This document shows positions 34,532-43,283 of a DNA stretch of 64,000 nt, piece by piece. The stretch is taken from the NCBI RefSeq assembly GCF_040225985.1, contig NZ_JBBPEU010000013.1, forward strand, positions 30,924-94,923, written 5' to 3'. Origin of the DNA: Shimia sp040225985 (lineage in GTDB: Bacteria > Pseudomonadota > Alphaproteobacteria > Rhodobacterales > Rhodobacteraceae). Within the stretch, counting starts at the first letter, position 1. Every line of letters begins with the position of its first letter. The translations under genes were made by a program, and so were the position numbers. The notes below the pieces were generated by a model, which saw nothing but the letters and a program-made list of their open reading frames with translations, did not search any database and was not told the origin of the DNA.

Positions 34532-34591
34532 TTGGCGCGGTCGGCATTTCGGGGCATGCTGCTGGGGTATTGTTCGCCAACGGATCCCGAG

Positions 34592-36076
34592 ATGACTTAT
34601 ATCCTTTCCATAGATCAGGGCACGACATCGTCCCGCGCCATCCTGTTTGACGACGCCTTGAAGGTGGTGGCGATTGCGCAGCAGGAATTTCCCCAGCATT
34701 TCCCGGCCTCGGGATGGGTCGAGCATGATCCAGAGGATCTCTGGTCGACCACACTGGCAACCTGCCGCGATGCAATGGCCAAGGCGGGGGTGAGTGCGGC
34801 CGACATTGCGGGGATCGGCATCACCAACCAGCGGGAAACCACGCTGGTCTGGGACCGGCAGACTGGCAAGCCGGTGCACAACGCCATTGTATGGCAGGAC
34901 CGGCGCACGGCTGAATTCTGTCGTGATCTCAAGGCACAAGGCCATGAAGCGAACGTGACCCAGACCACGGGCCTGTTGCTGGATCCCTATTTCTCGGGCA
35001 CGAAACTGCGCTGGATTATGGACAATGTCGACGGCGCGCGTGCACGGGCCGAGGCGGGCGATTTGTTGTTTGGTACCGTTGAGAGTTTTCTCATCTGGAA
35101 GCTGACCGGAGGACGGGTGCATGCCACCGATGCCACCAATGCCTCGCGCACGCTACTATATGACATTCACAAGGGCGACTGGAGCCCCGACATGTGCGAG
35201 ATGCTGGGTGTGCCCATCAAGATGTTGCCGCAGGTATATGATTGTGCAGCAGAATTCGGCACAACCGACGCGGACCTGCTGGGCGGCGAAATCCCCATTC
35301 TGGGCGTGGCGGGCGATCAGCAGGCGGCTACGATCGGACAAGCCTGTTTCGAACCGGGCATGATGAAATCAACCTATGGCACAGGGTGTTTCGCCCTCTT
35401 GAACACCGGCGATGTTGCGGTGACCTCGTCCAACCGGTTGCTGACCACGATTGCCTATCAGTTCGATGGCAAGCCGACCTATGCGCTGGAAGGGGCGATC
35501 TTTGTTGCAGGCGCTGTGGTGCAGTGGTTGCGCGACGGGATCGGCATCATTGAAAATGCACATGAAACCATGACTTTGGCGGGCAAAGCTGATGCTACAC
35601 AGGAAGTGATCCTTGTCCCCGCCTTCACGGGGTTGGGCGCGCCCTATTGGTCGCCGGAAAGCCGGGGTGCGATTTTTGGGCTGACGCGCAATTCGGGGCC
35701 TGCCGAACTGGCGCGCGCGGCTTTGGAAAGTGTCGGGTTCCAGACACGGGACCTGATCGAGGCCATGCAGGCCGATATGGGGGATGCCGGCGACACCGTG
35801 TTGCGGGTGGATGGTGGCATGACGGCAAGCGACTGGACCATGCAGTTCCTGTCCGACATCCTGGCAGCCCCGGTGGACCGCCCCGCCGTGTTGGAAAGCA
35901 CGGCCACGGGGGCGGCGTGGCTGGCGGGTATGAAGGCCGGCATCTATCCGGGGATGCAGGAATTTGCCGCCACCTGGGCACAGGAACGGCGCTTCGAGCC
36001 CTGCATGACGGACGACCAGCGCGAGGCGCGTTACGCCGCGTGGAAGCGCGCGGTTGCCGCGACCCTGGCGTTCTGA
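34592..36076 (+). CDS. glpK: Glycerol kinase
   Basis: The 494-residue FGGY kinase has the N-terminal phosphate motif LSIDQGTTSSRAILFD, ITNQRETTLVWDRQTGKPVH, and the C-terminal signature VDGGMTASDWTMQFLSDIL. It phosphorylates glycerol to glycerol-3-phosphate, feeding GlpD. ATG at 34592 is the start that matches family N-termini; an upstream in-frame start at 34532 would add 20 unrelated residues. The ribosome site is weak, so the gene may rely on coupling with glpD. Confidence 0.94.
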   Translation: MTYILSIDQGTTSSRAILFDDALKVVAIAQQEFPQHFPASGWVEHDPEDLWSTTLATCRDAMAKAGVSAADIAGIGITNQRETTLVWDRQTGKPVHNAIVWQDRRTAEFCRDLKAQGHEANVTQTTGLLLDPYFSGTKLRWIMDNVDGARARAEAGDLLFGTVESFLIWKLTGGRVHATDATNASRTLLYDIHKGDWSPDMCEMLGVPIKMLPQVYDCAAEFGTTDADLLGGEIPILGVAGDQQAATIGQACFEPGMMKSTYGTGCFALLNTGDVAVTSSNRLLTTIAYQFDGKPTYALEGAIFVAGAVVQWLRDGIGIIENAHETMTLAGKADATQEVILVPAFTGLGAPYWSPESRGAIFGLTRNSGPAELARAALESVGFQTRDLIEAMQADMGDAGDTVLRVDGGMTASDWTMQFLSDILAAPVDRPAVLESTATGAAWLAGMKAGIYPGMQEFAATWAQERRFEPCMTDDQREARYAAWKRAVAATLAF

Positions 36077-36091
36077 GTCACCGGGCGCGGA

Positions 36092-37210
36092 TCAGGTTTT
36101 GAGCGCGATCAGAAGGTCCATCACATTGGTGCCGGTCGGTCCGGATTTGAACAGGTTGCCACCCTGTTCAAGGTAACGTCCTGCATCGGCTTGCCGCAGG
36201 AACCGGTCAGCCTCTTCACTCCATGTTGCACCGCTGATGATCCCGCCCGCGGCATCTGTCGGTCCGTCGGTGCCATCGGTGCCAGCCACCAGCACCGTAA
36301 GACCGATCATGCCCGAGATTTCGCGTGCAAGCGCAAGGGCAAGCGCCTGATTACGCCCGCCCTGACCGGGGTCGGGGGGCAGTTTGATTGTCGGCTCTCC
36401 GCCCCAGATATGCACTCCTGGCGGCGCATGGCGCAGCTTTTGCCCGATGTCGCGGGCAAGGTCATAGACATTGGCATAAAGCGTTTCGCTGTCGGTCAGT
36501 ACATTCAATCCGAGTGCCGTGGCCGCGCGGGCGCAGGCATGGCGGGCGAAGGCGTTCGAGGCGACGATGAAAGGATCAAAGCTGAAACGGTAAAACTCGG
36601 GCGCGTCGCCGATGCCCGAGCCGATCACCGAAAGGGCGTCGCCTTCGACATCGGAAATCGCGAGGGTCGTGACCAACTCGCCCCGGAACTGCGCCAGAAG
36701 TTTGCCGCCTTTGATCTGCGAGAGATCCTTGCGGCGGGCGTTCATGGCGTGGATGTCCAGCCCCTGCGCCAGCATGTCGGTGTTGGCTTTCATAAGCCCG
36801 GCCAGTGTCATGCCCTCGACGGGCAGTTCGGCCAACGAGGAGGCGCCGCCGGACACAAGCATCAGCAGGTGGCTGCCCTCGGGCATCCTGCGCACGGTGT
36901 GAAATACCTCGTGCCCCGCGATGAGGGTGTTTTGATCGGGCACCGGATGGGCCGCCTCGACCGTGCGGGCGGGGGCGGGCAGAGGCGCGCCATGGCCGTA
37001 TTTGGTCACGACCAGCGTGGGGGTGCCCGGAAACCGGGACAGCGCGGCCTCGGCCATCGAGGCGGCGGCCTTGCCCACGGCGATAATCTGGTCAGGGCGC
37101 GCGACCTGCTGTTCTGTCAGCGCCCGCGCAACCGACTCGGCCCCGCGCACCGCGTGCACACCGGCCCACCAGATATCTTCGATATGGGATTTGGCCGTTT
37201 CATCCAGCAT
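36092..37210 (-). CDS. Glycerate 2-kinase (MOFRL family)
   Basis: The 372-residue protein has the two-domain MOFRL/GckA layout. Visible segments are VGKAAASMAEAAL near the start, LMLVSGGASSLAELP in the middle, and GQGGRNQALALALA then AGTDGTDGPTDAAGG at the end. It phosphorylates glycerate to 2-phosphoglycerate. ATG at 37210 follows AAAGGA; upstream residues in the same frame look non-coding. It is convergent with glpK (15-base gap). It could also use the glycerate released by the GH13_18 phosphorylase 8 kb away, which is an inference. Confidence 0.9.
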   Translation of the reverse strand: MLDETAKSHIEDIWWAGVHAVRGAESVARALTEQQVARPDQIIAVGKAAASMAEAALSRFPGTPTLVVTKYGHGAPLPAPARTVEAAHPVPDQNTLIAGHEVFHTVRRMPEGSHLLMLVSGGASSLAELPVEGMTLAGLMKANTDMLAQGLDIHAMNARRKDLSQIKGGKLLAQFRGELVTTLAISDVEGDALSVIGSGIGDAPEFYRFSFDPFIVASNAFARHACARAATALGLNVLTDSETLYANVYDLARDIGQKLRHAPPGVHIWGGEPTIKLPPDPGQGGRNQALALALAREISGMIGLTVLVAGTDGTDGPTDAAGGIISGATWSEEADRFLRQADAGRYLEQGGNLFKSGPTGTNVMDLLIALKT

Positions 37211-37328
37211 GGGCGATGTCCTTTGCGTACGTTGCGCAGACAGTGTCGCAAATTCCTCGGGAAGGCAACGCGGGTGGACGGCTCCGCACGCGCGGTTCAT
37301 AAGGGGCAGGCAATTTCAGGAGAACACC

Positions 37329-37847
37329 ATGTCCCAGCCTTGTGCCCTGTGCGCCGCACCTGCCGCCATCCCCTATGTCGTGGCGCCCGAACGCGCCGAG
37401 ATCGCCCTGTGCCAGACCTGTCAGGCAGGGGTGGACGGGCCGGTTCAGGATGGGCCGCACTGGCAATGCCTGCATGACGCGATCTGGAGCACAGATCCCG
37501 CGGTGCAGGTGGTGGCCTATCGTCTGTTGCAAGGGCTGACCATGGCCCCCTGGGCGCGTGATCTTCTGGATATTGCCTATCTGGAACCCGAGGTTTTGGC
37601 CTGGGCCAAGGCGGGGCTGGCCGATCCGGATGCGGTCGCGCATCGCGACAGCAACGGAACGGTTTTGGCCCAAGGCGATACCGTTGTCCTGATCAAGGAC
37701 CTGCCGGTCAAGGGCGCGGGGTTCACGGCCAAGCGCGGCACTTCGGTGCGGGGAATTTCCCTTGTGCAAGATAATCCCGACCAGATCGAGGGTCGGGTCG
37801 AGGGCCAGAGGATCGTGATCCTGACGAAGTTCGTCAAGAAGAGCTAG
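37329..37847 (+). CDS. PhnA/YjdM-like zinc-ribbon protein
   Basis: The 172-residue protein has an N-terminal zinc ribbon (CALCAAP ... LCQTCQ) and a C-terminal PhnA domain (RDSNGTVLAQGDTVVLIKDL, VKGAGFTAKRGTSVRGI, IEGRVEGQRIVILTKFVKKS). Between them is an extra helical stretch of about 70 residues (PHWQCLHDAIW ... LEPEVLAWAKAGL). Despite the name PhnA, the family's biochemical role is unsettled. ATG at 37329 follows CAGGAG. Confidence 0.85.
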   Translation: MSQPCALCAAPAAIPYVVAPERAEIALCQTCQAGVDGPVQDGPHWQCLHDAIWSTDPAVQVVAYRLLQGLTMAPWARDLLDIAYLEPEVLAWAKAGLADPDAVAHRDSNGTVLAQGDTVVLIKDLPVKGAGFTAKRGTSVRGISLVQDNPDQIEGRVEGQRIVILTKFVKKS

Positions 37848-37859
37848 GGTACGCGGCGG

Positions 37860-39290
37860 TCAATAAGCCGAAATCGCCTTGGTTTCCAGGAATTCCTCAA
37901 GTCCCAAAAGGCCGCCTTCGCGGCCGATGCCGGACTGTTTGTAGCCACCAAAGGGGCTGCCCGCAGCGATGTATCCGCCATTGACGTTCACGTTGCCTGC
38001 CTCAAGCCGCAAGGCGACACGGCGGATGCGCGCGGGATCACCGGACGACAGATAGGAGGACAGCCCATAGTCGGTGTCGTTGGCAAGGGCGATCGCCTCT
38101 TCCTCGGTGTCGAAGGGGATCATGACCAACACCGGGCCGAACACCTCTTCACGGGCGATGCGCATGTCGTTGGTGACATCGGCAAAAACAGTGGGGCGGG
38201 TATAATATCCTGTCTCGAACCCCTCGGGGCGCCCCGGACCGCCCGCCACAAGACGTGCGCCTTCATCCATCGCCATTCGGATCATGGCCTGCACCTTGTC
38301 GAATTGCATCTGGCTGGTCAGGGGGCCGATATGGTCACCTTCGACATCCGGCGCGCCCACGGTCACGGCGTTGCAGGCGCGGGCGGCAATTTCGACCGCT
38401 CGGTCATAGACCGACCGCTCGACCAGCATCCGGGTCGGGGCATCGCAGCTCTGGCCGGTATTGCCCATGCAGAACTGCACGCCGCCGGTCACGGCGGTTT
38501 CAAGATCGGCATCGGCAAAGATCAGGTTGGGGGATTTGCCCCCGAGTTCCAGCGCGATCTTTTTCACGAAGGGTGCGCTGTCCTGTGTCACGGCGACACC
38601 GCCCCGTGTCGAGCCGGTAAAGGACATCATCGCAACATCCGGGTGGCGCGACAGGGCGGCGCCGACAATGGGGCCTTCACCATGGACCATGTTAAACACA
38701 CCGGGCGGCACCCCGGCCTCGTCCAGCACCTCGGTATAGAGGATCGCCGAGAGGGGGGTCAGTTCCGAGGGTTTCAACACCATAGTGCAGCCCGCCGCGA
38801 GCGCGGGAATGACCTTGAGCACGATTTGGTTGATCGGCCAGTTCCACGGCGTGATCAGACCGCAGACGCCCACCGGCCCGCGCATCAGCGTGTCTCCGTT
38901 GGACAGTGTCTCCTCGAACCTGATCTCTTTCAGCGCGTCCGCAACGGCCTCGAGATGGCTCACCCCGACAGCTGCCTGTTCGTCGCGGGAAAAACAGATC
39001 GGGGCGCCCATCTCGGTCGAGATGGCAAGGGCGAACTCTTCGTAACGGCGTTTGTAGATTTCGAGAATGCGCGTGATCAGGGCAAGCCGGTCTTCGCGCG
39101 AAGTTTGCGACCACGCGGGAAGGGCGGCCTTGGCTGCGGCGACTGCGGTGTCTACGTCCGATGCACTGCCCATGGCGAGTGTGGCAAAGGGTTGTTCGGT
39201 GGCGGGGTTGATCACGTCGATGCTGGCCGGGGCCTGCGGGGCCACCCATGCGCCGTTAATGTAAAATACGTCGGTGTGGGCATAGGTCAT
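37860..39290 (-). CDS. NAD(P)-dependent aldehyde dehydrogenase
   Basis: The 476-residue protein shows the ALDH pattern: ITPWNWPINQIVLKVIPALA, cofactor segment SFTGSTRGG, catalytic Glu in ALELGGKSPN, and the nucleophile Cys in NTGQSCDAPTRML. It oxidises an aldehyde to an acid in the cytoplasm; the substrate is unknown. ATG at 39290 is 8 bases behind AAAAGG and is preferred to the GTG at 39299. Confidence 0.9.
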   Translation of the reverse strand: MTYAHTDVFYINGAWVAPQAPASIDVINPATEQPFATLAMGSASDVDTAVAAAKAALPAWSQTSREDRLALITRILEIYKRRYEEFALAISTEMGAPICFSRDEQAAVGVSHLEAVADALKEIRFEETLSNGDTLMRGPVGVCGLITPWNWPINQIVLKVIPALAAGCTMVLKPSELTPLSAILYTEVLDEAGVPPGVFNMVHGEGPIVGAALSRHPDVAMMSFTGSTRGGVAVTQDSAPFVKKIALELGGKSPNLIFADADLETAVTGGVQFCMGNTGQSCDAPTRMLVERSVYDRAVEIAARACNAVTVGAPDVEGDHIGPLTSQMQFDKVQAMIRMAMDEGARLVAGGPGRPEGFETGYYTRPTVFADVTNDMRIAREEVFGPVLVMIPFDTEEEAIALANDTDYGLSSYLSSGDPARIRRVALRLEAGNVNVNGGYIAAGSPFGGYKQSGIGREGGLLGLEEFLETKAISAY

Positions 39291-39401
39291 CGTGTGCACC
39301 TTTTCAAAGTGTCAGGGTCTCGCGGGTGCGGCCATCCTAGCCGCAAAGGGATGAGTCGGCGCAAGCAAAACTGTGTGGCCAATGGGTAGGTCGGCGGGGG
39401 G

Positions 39402-39839
39402 TCAGACCTCGATCGGGATGGTGACAGGGCCGTCGTTCAACAGCCGGACCTTCATATCCGCCCCGAACCGGCCCCGCGCGACCGGCAGGCCCAGGCCGGC
39501 CAGTTGATCGGCAAAATAGGTGTAGAGGCGTTCGCCGTCGGCCGGCGGTGCCGCCGTGGAAAAGCCGGGGCGGTTGCCGCTGCGCGTGTCGGCGGCCAGC
39601 GTGAATTGCGAAACCACCAGAACGCTGCCCCCGATATCGACGACCGAGCGGTTCATCTTTCCCGCGTCGTCCTGAAAGATGCGCATCTTGGCGACCTTCG
39701 CGGCAAGCTTGTCGGCCTGTGCCTCTGTATCGCCCTGCATGGCACAGACAAGGACAAGAAGGCCCGCGCCGATTTCACCGACGATCTTGCCGTCGACAGT
39801 GACGCTGGCTTCTGTGACACGTTGCAAAATAGCTTTCAT
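39402..39839 (-). CDS. dtd: D-aminoacyl-tRNA deacylase
   Basis: The 145-residue protein matches Dtd: MKAILQRVTEASVTVDGKIV, the SQFTLAAD active-site loop, RPGFSTAAPP, and the closing NDGPVTIPIEV with the Gly-cisPro-like element. It frees D-amino acids from mischarged tRNAs. It overlaps the PfkB-type kinase gene by 4 bases (ATGA), so the two are translated together. Confidence 0.94.
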   Translation of the reverse strand: MKAILQRVTEASVTVDGKIVGEIGAGLLVLVCAMQGDTEAQADKLAAKVAKMRIFQDDAGKMNRSVVDIGGSVLVVSQFTLAADTRSGNRPGFSTAAPPADGERLYTYFADQLAGLGLPVARGRFGADMKVRLLNDGPVTIPIEV

Positions 39840-40732
39840 TGCAGGTCCTTTTTTGTGGGGGGATTGGCGCCGGTGCGGGTGACGGAATAGGTGGCCGCGC
39901 GCAGGCCATAAGCCGCGGCCCGCAACAGCGCGCCATGGTCGGCACGGGCAAGGGCGGCGGGGGCGAGAAGGTTCTGATCGGCCAGATCGGCAAGCAGGCC
40001 CGCGTTGAACGTATCGCCCGCGCCAACCGTATCGCGGGGCTTGACGGGGGCGGTGGGCAGGTGTTGGGCGCCGTGGCGGCTGTGGATCGTGGCGCCATCG
40101 GCCCCGTGGGTGTGGATGACCAGTGACGCCCGGCCCATCAGGTATTGCTCGGGCGGGTCGGGACGCAGCCACGCGATGTCCTCGTCCGAGAATTTGAGGA
40201 TATCAGCGATGCGCATCATGCGGTCGAGGCGCTGGCGGTAACTGTCCCCTTCCGCGCCGATCAGGGCGGGACGGATATTGGCATCCAGCAGGGTCAGCCG
40301 CGTTTCGGCCGCCATCTGCATCAGCGTTTCGAACACGCCTGCCGCCGGGCGGTGGATCAGGCTGAGTCCGCCGAGCACAAGGGCCGTAACCCCGTCAAGC
40401 GGCGGCAGGTTCAGAACCGAAAGTGCGCGGCCTGCGCTGTTTTCGTCGCGAAATTCGAACTGGGGCGCACCGTCCTTAAGATGCACCAGCGCCTGCGTGG
40501 TCGGCGCGTCGAATGTGGGGGCGTGCGAAACATCAACGCCTTCAGCATCCAGTGCGGTGCGAATTTTCTGACCATAAGCGTCCAAGGAGAGGCCCCCGAA
40601 AAACCCTGCGCTCTGGCCCAGCCGAGCGAGCGCAATGGCGGTGTTCACGGCTGCCCCGCCGGTGACCGGCGTGACCTGTCCGGCCTCGTTTTCAATAAGG
40701 TCGATTACCGCTTCGCCGCAGCAGAGGATCAT
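39836..40732 (-). CDS. PfkB-family carbohydrate kinase (fructokinase-like)
   Basis: The 298-residue ribokinase-fold enzyme has the N-terminal CCGEAVIDLI, the GGAAVNTAIALARLG substrate loop, and the C-terminal anion-hole motif RDTVGAGDTFNAGLLADLA. It phosphorylates a sugar or related compound. Similar roseobacter proteins are usually called fructokinase, but the substrate is not certain. The start at 40732 fits family N-termini; an alternative at 40768 adds 12 residues. It is the first gene of a pair with dtd. Confidence 0.86.
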   Translation of the reverse strand: MILCCGEAVIDLIENEAGQVTPVTGGAAVNTAIALARLGQSAGFFGGLSLDAYGQKIRTALDAEGVDVSHAPTFDAPTTQALVHLKDGAPQFEFRDENSAGRALSVLNLPPLDGVTALVLGGLSLIHRPAAGVFETLMQMAAETRLTLLDANIRPALIGAEGDSYRQRLDRMMRIADILKFSDEDIAWLRPDPPEQYLMGRASLVIHTHGADGATIHSRHGAQHLPTAPVKPRDTVGAGDTFNAGLLADLADQNLLAPAALARADHGALLRAAAYGLRAATYSVTRTGANPPTKKDLQ

Positions 40733-40819
40733 GGTCCGTTTCACCCCTTGGTTCCCGTCCGGTGACACTGCGCGACCTGTCGCGAAATGACAACCGGCAT
40801 TCCTGCGGGGGGCATTGGG

Positions 40820-41314
40820 TCAGGCTTTCGGCCCGTTCATGATGATGCAGGTGGTCGATCCGGTGGCGTAAAGGCGTCCGTCTTCAACGCCGATGATCTC
40901 GCCATCGGCAATCCCGGTGGAACGGCCCGCATGATGCACCGTGCCGACGGCGTGCACCGTGGTGCCAATCGGTATCGGGCGGATGATGTTCACCTTGAAT
41001 TCCAGCGTGGTGTAAATCTGCCCTGCCTTGAGCTTGGTCTGCACGGCACAGGCCATGCAACTGTCCAGAACGGTGCCGTACCAGCCGCCATGCACCGTCC
41101 CGAGCGGGTTCAGGGTTTTGAATTCCGGCGTGCCCTCGAAAACGACCTTGCCATCCACCGCCTCGACCGGCCAGAAGCCCAGCGTTTCGCCGATGGGCGG
41201 ACCGGCAATGTCGCCGTTCACGATGCCCTGCATCAGTTCGAGACCCGTCATCTTCAGGACGTCGGGCAGTTGTGGCAACTCGGACGGGGATTGGGCAAAG
41301 AATCTGCGTTGCAT
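40820..41314 (-). CDS. PaaI-type hotdog-fold thioesterase
   Basis: The 164-residue protein has a hotdog-fold core: NPLGTVHGGWYGTVLDSCMA, with the HGG-containing helix, and IGTTVHAVGTVHHAGRSTGI. Members hydrolyse acyl-CoA thioesters, often aromatic ones. AGGAGG lies 9 bases before ATG at 41314. It is 72 bases downstream of metF on the same strand, but a functional link is not obvious. Confidence 0.85.
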   Translation of the reverse strand: MQRRFFAQSPSELPQLPDVLKMTGLELMQGIVNGDIAGPPIGETLGFWPVEAVDGKVVFEGTPEFKTLNPLGTVHGGWYGTVLDSCMACAVQTKLKAGQIYTTLEFKVNIIRPIPIGTTVHAVGTVHHAGRSTGIADGEIIGVEDGRLYATGSTTCIIMNGPKA

Positions 41315-41386
41315 CGGGGGCGGCCTCCTGTTCTCCTCCTCTACAAGAGGCCGCATGGCGCACGGTCTTGCAACCGTGCGAACAAA

Positions 41387-42253
41387 TTACGCCACGTTCT
41401 CGAGCGCGACGCGCGGCGTGATCCCGAGGGCATGGCACACATCGCGGGTCAGTTCGGGGCGGTTCAGCGTATAGAAATGCAGCGCGTCCACGCCTTCGTC
41501 CATCAGATCCGAGCACAGCTCGGTGCAGATCGCGGTGGCCAGAAGATCGGTCCGGTCGTCGCGTTCGGCCTTGGCGAAGGCATCATCCAGCCACGCCGGG
41601 ATCTCGGTGCCGCAGCGTTTGGCAAAGTTGCGCGCGCCTTTCCAGTTCTCGATCGGCAGAATGCCGGGAATGATGGGCGCGTCGATCCCCGCCTTGGCAC
41701 AGTTGTCGCGGAAGCGCAGGAAGGTTTCGGCCTCGAAGAAGAACTGGGTGATCGCCTCGGACGCGCCCGCGTCGATCTTGCGCTTGAGCCAGTCGATATC
41801 GGCCCGGGCGTTCGCCGCTTCGGGGTGCTTGTCGGGATAGGCTCCGACACGAATGGTGAATTTGCCCGTTGCCGCCAGCGCCTCGATCAGTTCGACCGAG
41901 TTTGCAAACCCGTCCGGGTGGGGAGCGAACCCGTCCGTGCCTTTGGGCGGATCCCCGCGCAGGGCGACGATTTCGGTCACGCCGGCGCGGGCGAAATCCT
42001 CGGCGATGGCCAGCGTTTCGGATTTGGTCGCGTCGACGCAGGTCAGGTGTGCGGCGACGTTCAGGCCACTGGATTTGTGCAGGGTGGCCACGGCATCGCG
42101 CGTCAGGTCACGGGTGGTGCCGCCGGCCCCGTAGGTTACCGAGACAAAGCGCGGATCCATCGGCGCAAGCGTCTGAACCGTGTCCCAGAGGCGGAACGAC
42201 GCTTCGAGATTTTGCGGCGGGAAGAATTCGAAAGAAATTGTAGGCGCAGTCAT
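41387..42253 (-). CDS. metF: Methylenetetrahydrofolate reductase
   Basis: The 288-residue TIM-barrel flavoprotein begins ISFEFFPPQN and has FVSVTYGAGGTTRDLT, ALRGDPPKGT and QFFFEAETFLRFRDNCAK. It reduces 5,10-methylene-THF to 5-methyl-THF for methionine synthesis. It is divergent from metR across a 91-base gap with palindromic sites, the usual arrangement of MetR and a target. Confidence 0.95.
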   Translation of the reverse strand: MTAPTISFEFFPPQNLEASFRLWDTVQTLAPMDPRFVSVTYGAGGTTRDLTRDAVATLHKSSGLNVAAHLTCVDATKSETLAIAEDFARAGVTEIVALRGDPPKGTDGFAPHPDGFANSVELIEALAATGKFTIRVGAYPDKHPEAANARADIDWLKRKIDAGASEAITQFFFEAETFLRFRDNCAKAGIDAPIIPGILPIENWKGARNFAKRCGTEIPAWLDDAFAKAERDDRTDLLATAICTELCSDLMDEGVDALHFYTLNRPELTRDVCHALGITPRVALENVA

Positions 42254-42269
42254 GTTCTCGGGTCCTATC

Positions 42270-42316
42270 TTGAGGTTGCACTCAACTTACAGCCATGGCA
42301 TTTGAAGGCAAATTCA
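42270..42316. promoter_or_regulatory. Candidate MetR binding sites between metF and metR
   Basis: Two inverted repeats lie in the divergent gap: TTGAG-N6-CTCAA (42270-42285) and TGAA-N6-TTCA (42303-42316). The second resembles the MetR consensus TGAA-N5-TTCA with one extra base in the spacer. Position and symmetry support MetR control of both genes. Confidence 0.55.
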
Positions 42317-42344
42317 TAATCCTCAAGATCAACATGAGTTTGAC

Positions 42345-43256
42345 ATGAAGATGCATATCGAGTTCCGCCACCTGCGCACTGTGCGGGCCATTCACGAAGC
42401 GGGCGGGCTGGCACGGGCCGCCGAACAATTGAACATCACCCAGTCGGCGCTGAGCCATCAGATCAAGGGTCTGGAAGAACAGGCCGGGGTGGAATTGTTC
42501 GTGCGCCGCTCGAAACCGATGAAACTGTCGGCGGCGGGGATGCGCCTGTTGCGGCTGGCCAACAAAGTTCTGCCCGAGATCGAGGCGCTGGAGGCCGAGT
42601 TCAACGGGCTGCGCGATGGCAGTTCGGGGCGGTTGCATATCGCAATTGAATGTCACGCCTGTTTCGAATGGCTATTCCCCGTGCTTGAAAAGTTCCGCAA
42701 GCTCTGGCCCGATGTGGATGTCGATATCCGCCCCGGGTTGGCATTTGACGCGATGCCCGCATTGCAGAAGGAAGAGGTCGATCTGGTGGTGTCCTCGGAC
42801 CCCGAGAACCTTCCCGGCGTCGCCTTTTCCCACCTGTTTGATTACGCTCCCGTTTTCGTGGCCTCGTCGCAGCATCCGCTGGCGCAGAAACCGTTTGTCG
42901 ACGCCGAGGATTTTCGGGGTGAAACCCTGATCACCTATCCGGTGGATCGGGCGCGGCTGGATATTTTCTCGCAACTTCTGACACCGGCCAAGGTCGAACC
43001 CGCCGCCGTGCGGCAGGCGGAACTGACCGCCGTGATCCTTCTGTTGGTGGCATCGAACAGGGGGATTTCGGTTCTGCCGGATTGGGTGGTGCGCGAGGTC
43101 AAGTATTCGTCTGACTATGTGACCCGCCCGCTGACAGAGGACGGCATCACACGCCAATTGTTCGCGGCGACCCGCGAAGAAGATCTTGAAAAACCCTATA
43201 TGCGCGACCTGATCCGCCTTGCAGGGGAAGAGGCACGCCGCCTGCAGGACAACTGA
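42345..43256 (+). CDS. metR: LysR-family regulator MetR
   Basis: The 303-residue protein matches MetR closely: HIEFRHLRTVRAIHEAGGLA, TQSALSHQIKGLEEQAGVEL, LHIAIECHACFEWLFPVLEK, DLVVSSDP and LITYPVDRARLDIF. In enterobacteria MetR uses homocysteine to activate methionine genes. Here it sits divergent from metF. A second ATG at 42351 is possible as the start. Confidence 0.9.
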   Translation: MKMHIEFRHLRTVRAIHEAGGLARAAEQLNITQSALSHQIKGLEEQAGVELFVRRSKPMKLSAAGMRLLRLANKVLPEIEALEAEFNGLRDGSSGRLHIAIECHACFEWLFPVLEKFRKLWPDVDVDIRPGLAFDAMPALQKEEVDLVVSSDPENLPGVAFSHLFDYAPVFVASSQHPLAQKPFVDAEDFRGETLITYPVDRARLDIFSQLLTPAKVEPAAVRQAELTAVILLLVASNRGISVLPDWVVREVKYSSDYVTRPLTEDGITRQLFAATREEDLEKPYMRDLIRLAGEEARRLQDN

Positions 43257-43283
43257 CGGCGTGCGAGAGATGCGCGGCAGGGT

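Noticed and set aside
36191..37477. A 428-codon plus-strand frame opposite glycerate kinase
   Set aside because: It conflicts with the kinase gene and the PhnA-like start; composition is typical of an antisense shadow.
40787..42319. A 510-codon plus-strand frame across the thioesterase and metF
   Set aside because: It spans two clear minus-strand genes and their gap, and crosses the metF promoter; no domains seen.
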